Source: Exiguobacterium sp. J17977
GTDB lineage: Bacteria; Bacillota; Bacilli; Exiguobacteriales; Exiguobacteriaceae
Length of the DNA stretch: 64,000 bases
Assembly (NCBI RefSeq): GCF_018616375.1
Contig: NZ_JAEQBB010000003.1
Location: 1-64,000, forward strand
Reading direction: 5' to 3'
The notes beneath the pieces are model-generated. The model did not search any database and was not told the DNA's origin. It worked only from the letters and a program-made list of their open reading frames with translations. Position 1 is the stretch's first letter. Each line of letters starts with the position of its first letter. The position numbers and the translations under genes are program-made. Of the stretch, positions 59,324 through 64,000 are shown piece by piece.

Positions 59324-59704
59324 CTACTCAAAATGGTGCGAGCAGACGCGGACGACGTTCGAGGATGACATGATCAAGCGGTGGAAGAGCTGTTGTTTGA
59401 TCGACTCGGGGGCATCGACCGTTTTGAGCGCTTGCTCCATACAGCCGAGCCAATGTCCGGCATGCGTCTCAGAAATCGGATGGTCCCGGTGAATAATCGC
59501 CAAGTTGCCGCCGCCGCGACGTTCCGTATATAGTTTCGGTCCCCCGAGCAACTGTGTTAAAAACTCGAATTGATGCGCTTTGACCCGATCTTTATCGTCC
59601 GGAAACAATGGCAACAACACCGGGTCGGCGTAGACGAGATCATAAAAGGCGTCTACGAGCTGCTGGACTCCACGCTCGCCGCCGAATTGTTCATATGCAC
59701 TCAT
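59324..59704 (-). CDS. truncated haemoglobin (group II, YjbI-like)
   Basis: Small heme protein of 126 residues of the 2-on-2 globin family. Features include the start AYEQFGGERGVQQLVDAFYDLVYADP, a proximal His in HRDHPISETHAGHWL and the group II Trp in that segment. Members bind oxygen or handle nitric oxide; in Bacillus YjbI lies beside a thiol protein gene yjbH, absent here. Start at 59704 with GAGGGGGAA nine bases upstream. Confidence 0.85.
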   Translation of the reverse strand: MSAYEQFGGERGVQQLVDAFYDLVYADPVLLPLFPDDKDRVKAHQFEFLTQLLGGPKLYTERRGGGNLAIIHRDHPISETHAGHWLGCMEQALKTVDAPESIKQQLFHRLIMSSSNVVRVCSHHFE

Positions 59705-59863
59705 GTTCATTTCCCCCTCATACGTCCAGTCTAATCGATTTTCCTTGAAAATGGGAAGGATGCGAGCTGGCCAATTTTCTTACCGGGGTCTCAAAGGATT
59801 TCCCTCTACAAACGGTGCCGAATGGGTCATAATAAAGAAAAAAGGGAAGGGGTGTTCGCCTAA

Positions 59864-62800
59864 ATGACGGTCACTTTTCACGTCGGGCGTTCCGGGAGCG
59901 GTAAAAGCGAATGGATGACGAAACATGTCATCGAAGAGCTGAAGCGTGACCCGAGCGGACCGACCATCTATATGCTCGTCCCAGACCAAATGTCGTTTGA
60001 AATGGAACGGAAGATGGCGATGACCGACGGCTTGAACGGGTCGACCCGGATTCAAGTCTTATCGATGCGCCGTCTCGCCTTTTTGATGATGCGCGACCGT
60101 GGCGTCGCGACCGAACAGTTTTTAGATCAGACCGGGACGCATTTGCTGTTGCGCCGTGTCGTCGAGATGAACGAGGAACGCTTGACCCTGTTCCGCCGGA
60201 CGATGAATCAGTTCGGTTTCTATGAGGAATTGAATGCGTTGATCACGCTCCTCAAACGAGGACTCGTCGATCCGGAGCAGTTGCTCCGTTTGAGCGAACA
60301 AGACAAACACCGGTCGTTGAAACTTCAGGACTTGTCCATCCTATACGAAGGTTTCTTGACGATGACAGAGGGAAAATCGCTTCATGCCGAAGATTACTTT
60401 AACGTGCTGTTGCAACTGTTACCGGACATCGACTTGACCGGGACCCGGTTTTACGTCGATGGGTTTAATGAATTTTCCGAGCAGGAGCTGGCGGTGCTCG
60501 TCGCCTTGGCGGAGAAGGCGCCGCTCGACGTCCTGTTGACGATTGACCCGGATTCGCTCTACCGGCCCCATCCGTCGTTCGGACCGACACAGCGTACGCT
60601 CATGCGCTTCAAAGAGTTGTTATCCGAACGGGGCATCTCGTCGAGTGACATGCCTCATACGGGTGCGCCTCGTTTCCAACATCCGAGCTTGGCCTATCTC
60701 GAGGCCACATTCGGGCAAGTGACGGCAGCTCCGTACTCACGACCTGATTCGAACGTCGTATTACACGCGGCCGTCGACCGGTCGGTGGAAGTCGAGGCCG
60801 CAGTCCGTGAAGTCGTGCGGCTCGTTCGTGAGGAAGGCTTCCGATACCGCGATATCGCCTTCGTGTCCCGGTCGCTTGAAGCGTACGGCGATTTGGCGAC
60901 GCAGGCGCTACAAAAAATGAACTTGCCGTTCTTCCTTGATGAGCGGCAGCCGATGCTCGATCATCCGGTCGTCGAATTATTGAAGGCGACGATTGAAGTC
61001 GCGCAGCGCGGATACCGGGAAGAGCCCGTGTTTCGGGCGCTGAAGACGGAACTGATTCTGCTAGATGCAGAACATCGGCGCACGTCAGTTGACCGGCTCG
61101 AGGCGTTCGTCATTGAACGAGGCATCAAACATTACCATTGGCACGATGCGTGGTACTTGAAACGTCGCGCCGAGGAAGAGGCGCGCTTGACCGGGGAAGA
61201 ACTCGACGCAGAGACGGCGCTCAATCGCTATCGTCAAACCGTCGTCGACACGTTCGACCCGTTGTTGGATGACTTGAAGGCGGCGAAGACGATGCAGGCG
61301 TACACGCACGCCATTTACGCGTTCTTGGAGCGGGTCGGTGTGTCGTCTTGTCTTGCCCATTGGCGCGATGAGGCGCTCGAGGAGGCACGCTTGCTCGAGG
61401 CGCGCGAACATACGCAAGTATGGGACGCCGTGTTGCATTTGCTCGAACAGCTGGAGGCCGCCGCACCGGACGAGATGCTCTCGACCGAGCTGTTCCTCCA
61501 AATGATGGATACCGGGCTCGATAGCCTGCGCTATGCGCTCGTCCCGCCCTCTTTGGATCAATTGACGGTCACCGATTATGTCCGGGGCCGGTTGCTTGAT
61601 AAAAAAGTCGTCTTCTTGCTCGGGGCGAACGAAGATCAAATCCCGCTCGTCTCGACCCAGTCGAAACTATTGACCGACCAAGACCTCGACTTCATGCACG
61701 AGAACGGCGTCCGGGCCGGCAAAGCGACCGAGCACTTGTTTGACGATGAGACGTACTATCTATATAAGGCGCTCACCGCACCGAGTCACCGTCTGTTCGT
61801 CAGTTACGCCCTCGTCGATCGCTCCGGGAAAGCGATTCAGCCGGCCAGCTTCATCGCGGACCTGAAGGCGCGGCTTGGCGGCGGGAAGGTCGTGACGACC
61901 CACTTCGCAGAAGCCGGGGAACATCGCCCGAGCGACCAGTTGTCGTTCATCACGAACGTGAATCAGACGGCAGCGGTGACGGCGCTCGAATTACAGCGGC
62001 TCAGTCGCCATTATCCGATTCAAGACACGTGGTTCACGGTCTATAACGAGCTGTTGAAACATCCGGAAGGCCGCGAGCGGATTCGGTTGTTGACGAGCGC
62101 GCTCTTCTATCAAAACGTGCCCAAACCGTTACCGGAAGACGTCGCCAAGTCGCTGTACACGAACTCGATTCGAGCGAGCGTCTCGCGGCTCGAGACGTTC
62201 CAAGCCTGTCCGTACCGCCACTTCGCGAGTTACGGCCTTCGTCTGAAAGAGCGCCGCTTGTATCGGTTGGAGGCGCCGGATATCGGCAACCTGTATCATC
62301 GCACCATCGAGCACATGTCGCAGACCGTGCAGATGGAAGGGAAAGAATGGCGTGATGTGAGCCGGGAGGAATGTTCGTCGCTCGCCGAGGCGGCCGTCGA
62401 GCTCGTCACACCGGAGATTCAAAACGCGATTTTGATGAGTTCGAACCGGTATGGCTATTTGAAGAAGAAATTGACCGACGTCGTCAGCAAGACGGCGGAA
62501 GTGTTAATCGAGCAGTCGAAACGAGACGGGTTCGACCCGGTCGCCTTTGAGCTCGCTTTCGGCAGCGGCAATTTCCCGCCGGTGTCGTTCACGCTCAGTA
62601 ACGGGGCGACGTGCGAACTCGTCGGTCGGATTGACCGGGTCGATACGGCTTCGATTCATGACCAATTGTACGTTCGAATCGTCGATTACAAGTCGAGTAA
62701 ACGAGAGATCGACTTCGCCGAGATTTATTACGGGCTCGCGATGCAGATGCTCATCTATTTGAAAGTATTGATTGAACAGGCGAACGCCTGGACGCAAGAG

Positions 62801-63304
62801 AACGTCGCCCCAGCGGCCGCGCTCTATTTCCACGTCCATCGCCCGCTCGTCGCTCCGGCCGAGACGGACACCGACACCGAGCGCAAGGTGCTCGAATCGT
62901 ATCAGATGCAAGGATTGCTCGTCGATGACCCGGCCATTTTAGAGATGATGGACCGGACGGCGAAACTCGACCAGAAAAAATCGATCGTCATCCCGGTCAA
63001 ATACAAGAAGGACGGGACGCTCGATGCGAACACGACGAAAAAAGTCGTCTCGCCACCACAACTCGAACAGTTGATGGACCATGCCATCGATTTGGCCCAA
63101 TCGAGCGCCGAGGCGATGTATGACGGGGAAATCGGGGTCGAACCGTATGAGTATAAAGAACGCCGGCCATGCCAGACGTGCCCGTTCCAAAGTGTCTGTC
63201 ACTTTGACGAGGCGTTGTCCAACGAGGCGCGGCAATTGAAAAAGCTAGAAAAAGATGACGTCTTGTCAAGATTAGGAGGTGACGTCGATGAAGTGGACGA
63301 ATGA
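59864..63304 (+). CDS. addB: AddAB helicase-nuclease, subunit B
   Basis: Subunit of the ATP-dependent DNA end-processing complex AddAB that prepares double-strand breaks for RecA. The 1146-residue protein starts with Walker A HVGRSGSGKSEWM and ends in a RecB-type nuclease domain with an iron-sulfur cluster: one Cys in FQACPYRHFASYG and three in RPCQTCPFQSVC. The nuclease Asp/Lys pattern VDYKSSK is near residue 942. The ATG follows AGGGAAGGGGTG. Overlaps addA by 17 bases. Confidence 0.95.
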   Translation: MTVTFHVGRSGSGKSEWMTKHVIEELKRDPSGPTIYMLVPDQMSFEMERKMAMTDGLNGSTRIQVLSMRRLAFLMMRDRGVATEQFLDQTGTHLLLRRVVEMNEERLTLFRRTMNQFGFYEELNALITLLKRGLVDPEQLLRLSEQDKHRSLKLQDLSILYEGFLTMTEGKSLHAEDYFNVLLQLLPDIDLTGTRFYVDGFNEFSEQELAVLVALAEKAPLDVLLTIDPDSLYRPHPSFGPTQRTLMRFKELLSERGISSSDMPHTGAPRFQHPSLAYLEATFGQVTAAPYSRPDSNVVLHAAVDRSVEVEAAVREVVRLVREEGFRYRDIAFVSRSLEAYGDLATQALQKMNLPFFLDERQPMLDHPVVELLKATIEVAQRGYREEPVFRALKTELILLDAEHRRTSVDRLEAFVIERGIKHYHWHDAWYLKRRAEEEARLTGEELDAETALNRYRQTVVDTFDPLLDDLKAAKTMQAYTHAIYAFLERVGVSSCLAHWRDEALEEARLLEAREHTQVWDAVLHLLEQLEAAAPDEMLSTELFLQMMDTGLDSLRYALVPPSLDQLTVTDYVRGRLLDKKVVFLLGANEDQIPLVSTQSKLLTDQDLDFMHENGVRAGKATEHLFDDETYYLYKALTAPSHRLFVSYALVDRSGKAIQPASFIADLKARLGGGKVVTTHFAEAGEHRPSDQLSFITNVNQTAAVTALELQRLSRHYPIQDTWFTVYNELLKHPEGRERIRLLTSALFYQNVPKPLPEDVAKSLYTNSIRASVSRLETFQACPYRHFASYGLRLKERRLYRLEAPDIGNLYHRTIEHMSQTVQMEGKEWRDVSREECSSLAEAAVELVTPEIQNAILMSSNRYGYLKKKLTDVVSKTAEVLIEQSKRDGFDPVAFELAFGSGNFPPVSFTLSNGATCELVGRIDRVDTASIHDQLYVRIVDYKSSKREIDFAEIYYGLAMQMLIYLKVLIEQANAWTQENVAPAAALYFHVHRPLVAPAETDTDTERKVLESYQMQGLLVDDPAILEMMDRTAKLDQKKSIVIPVKYKKDGTLDANTTKKVVSPPQLEQLMDHAIDLAQSSAEAMYDGEIGVEPYEYKERRPCQTCPFQSVCHFDEALSNEARQLKKLEKDDVLSRLGGDVDEVDE

Positions 63305-64000
63305 CCAACAAGCGGCCATCGATGCCAGAGGCTCGCACGTGCTCGTCTCGGCGGCAGCCGGTTCCGGTAAGACGGCCGTCCTCGTGGAACGGCTCGCGAG
63401 CCGTCTCTTGGATGAGACGGACGAACTGACAGCCGACCGCATGCTCGTGGTTACATTCACGAATGCGGCCGCGGCCGAGATGAAGCGGCGAATCGCCAAG
63501 GCGCTCGATCAAGCACTCCGTGACGACCCGGAGAACGCGTACATCCGCAAACAGCGCCAAATGCTCAACCGAGCGCTCATTACGACGATTCACTCGTTTT
63601 GTCTCGAGGTGATTCGAGAGAATTACTATTTGCTCGACCTCGACCCGGCGTTCAAAATCGCGGAAGAACGGGATTTGGTGCTCTTGCAGGACGATGTGCT
63701 CGAAGACGTGCTCGAAGACGCCTACGGCGAACAGGACCATGCCTTCTTCGCCTTGATTGACGCCTACACATCCGACCGCGGTGACAGTGAGATCGAAGAG
63801 TTGATTCTCGGACTCTATCACTACGCGCGCACACTGCCGGACCCGGAAGCGTATTTGGACGAACTCGTCTCGTTGTATCAATTTGACGGAGACCCGGACG
63901 ATGAACAACTGCTGATCGAATTCGGTCACCTACTCTGGGTAGACATCGAGAAAGCGTTGCGGCAACTCCGGCGCGTCGCCATCGAGCTTCGGCTCGCCGG
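63288..64000 (+). CDS. addA: AddAB helicase-nuclease, subunit A (partial)
   Basis: The first 237 codons of addA; the gene continues beyond the right edge of the window. The N-terminus MKWTNDQQAAIDARGSHVLV is followed by Walker A SAAAGSGKTAVL. The start ATG at 63288 has AGGAGGTGACG upstream inside the end of addB. AddA supplies UvrD-type helicase and nuclease activity with AddB. Confidence 0.95.
   Translation, partial: MKWTNDQQAAIDARGSHVLVSAAAGSGKTAVLVERLASRLLDETDELTADRMLVVTFTNAAAAEMKRRIAKALDQALRDDPENAYIRKQRQMLNRALITTIHSFCLEVIRENYYLLDLDPAFKIAEERDLVLLQDDVLEDVLEDAYGEQDHAFFALIDAYTSDRGDSEIEELILGLYHYARTLPDPEAYLDELVSLYQFDGDPDDEQLLIEFGHLLWVDIEKALRQLRRVAIELRLA

Noticed and set aside
62997-63929. Long antisense frame (310 codons) opposite addB/addA
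   Set aside because: Runs across the ends of two real genes and has no ribosome site.

Overview
This window looks like a chromosomal segment of a low-to-mid-GC Firmicute of the order Bacillales, most probably Exiguobacterium or a close relative. The evidence is Bacillus-type gene content and order (yheB-yheA, yhaM, prsA, yhaI-hpr, hit, ecsAB, hemEHY, lplJ, lcfB, addBA), purine-rich AGGAGG-like ribosome sites, frequent GTG/TTG starts, strong intrinsic terminators between most convergent genes, CcpA (CRE) and TnrA operators, and a GC content a little above 50% by eye. The genus is inferred from overall impression and was not tested.

Layout. 1-1.47 kb: the 3' tail of a 23S rRNA, a 5S rRNA and an array of 13 tRNAs ending in a terminator. 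1.5-8.7 kb: a DUF2332 protein, a membrane-anchored DUF6241-like protein, a fatty acid desaturase, tRNA-Gly(UCC), then queG-ogt-trmL (tRNA wobble modification and DNA repair), a 30-residue membrane peptide, and a DUF5366 membrane protein translationally coupled to an NlpC/P60-like protein. 8.8-19.6 kb: a class A penicillin-binding protein divergent from a glycogen operon glgC-glgD-glgA-glgP (no glgB here) that carries a consensus CRE at its promoter, a rhodanese, and phosphoglucomutase. 19.7-30.6 kb: an amino-acid ABC binding protein and permease without an ATPase, an MsmX-type sugar ABC ATPase, a PucR-type regulator, yheB-yheA, an SLC13/RCK transporter with a CRE, yhzD, dinB, a CorA-type transporter and yhaM. 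30.7-37.6 kb: prsA, yhaI, hpr, a yhaH-like gene, hit, unknown membrane proteins and ecsAB.

37.6-39.9 kb is the only clearly disturbed part: AT-rich DNA with a P-loop kinase-like gene, a truncated and frameshifted MocR-type aminotransferase remnant, and a GNAT acetyltransferase. From 39.9 kb the backbone resumes: amt divergent from tnrA with a consensus TnrA box between them, the heme genes hemE-hemH-hemY, a HAD phosphatase, lplJ, a PTS IIA-like protein that lacks the phosphorylatable histidine, an acyl-CoA ligase, the copper operon csoR-copA-copZ, a 30-residue membrane peptide with a Fur-like box, the CssRS two-component system, a short ComK, an RND efflux pump, small unknown proteins, a truncated haemoglobin, and addB with the beginning of addA running off the right edge.

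Regulation is the most informative part of this window. Carbon control (CRE sites at glgC, msmX, the SLC13 gene and possibly the PTS-like gene and lcfB), nitrogen control (TnrA box), copper control (CsoR site inside the csoR promoter), probable metal control (Fur-like box) and a 14-bp palindrome shared by the yhzD and lcfB promoters can all be read from the DNA. I did not find a CRISPR array, prophage, insertion sequence, riboswitch or T-box leader, and nothing here is unmistakably a new multi-gene system.
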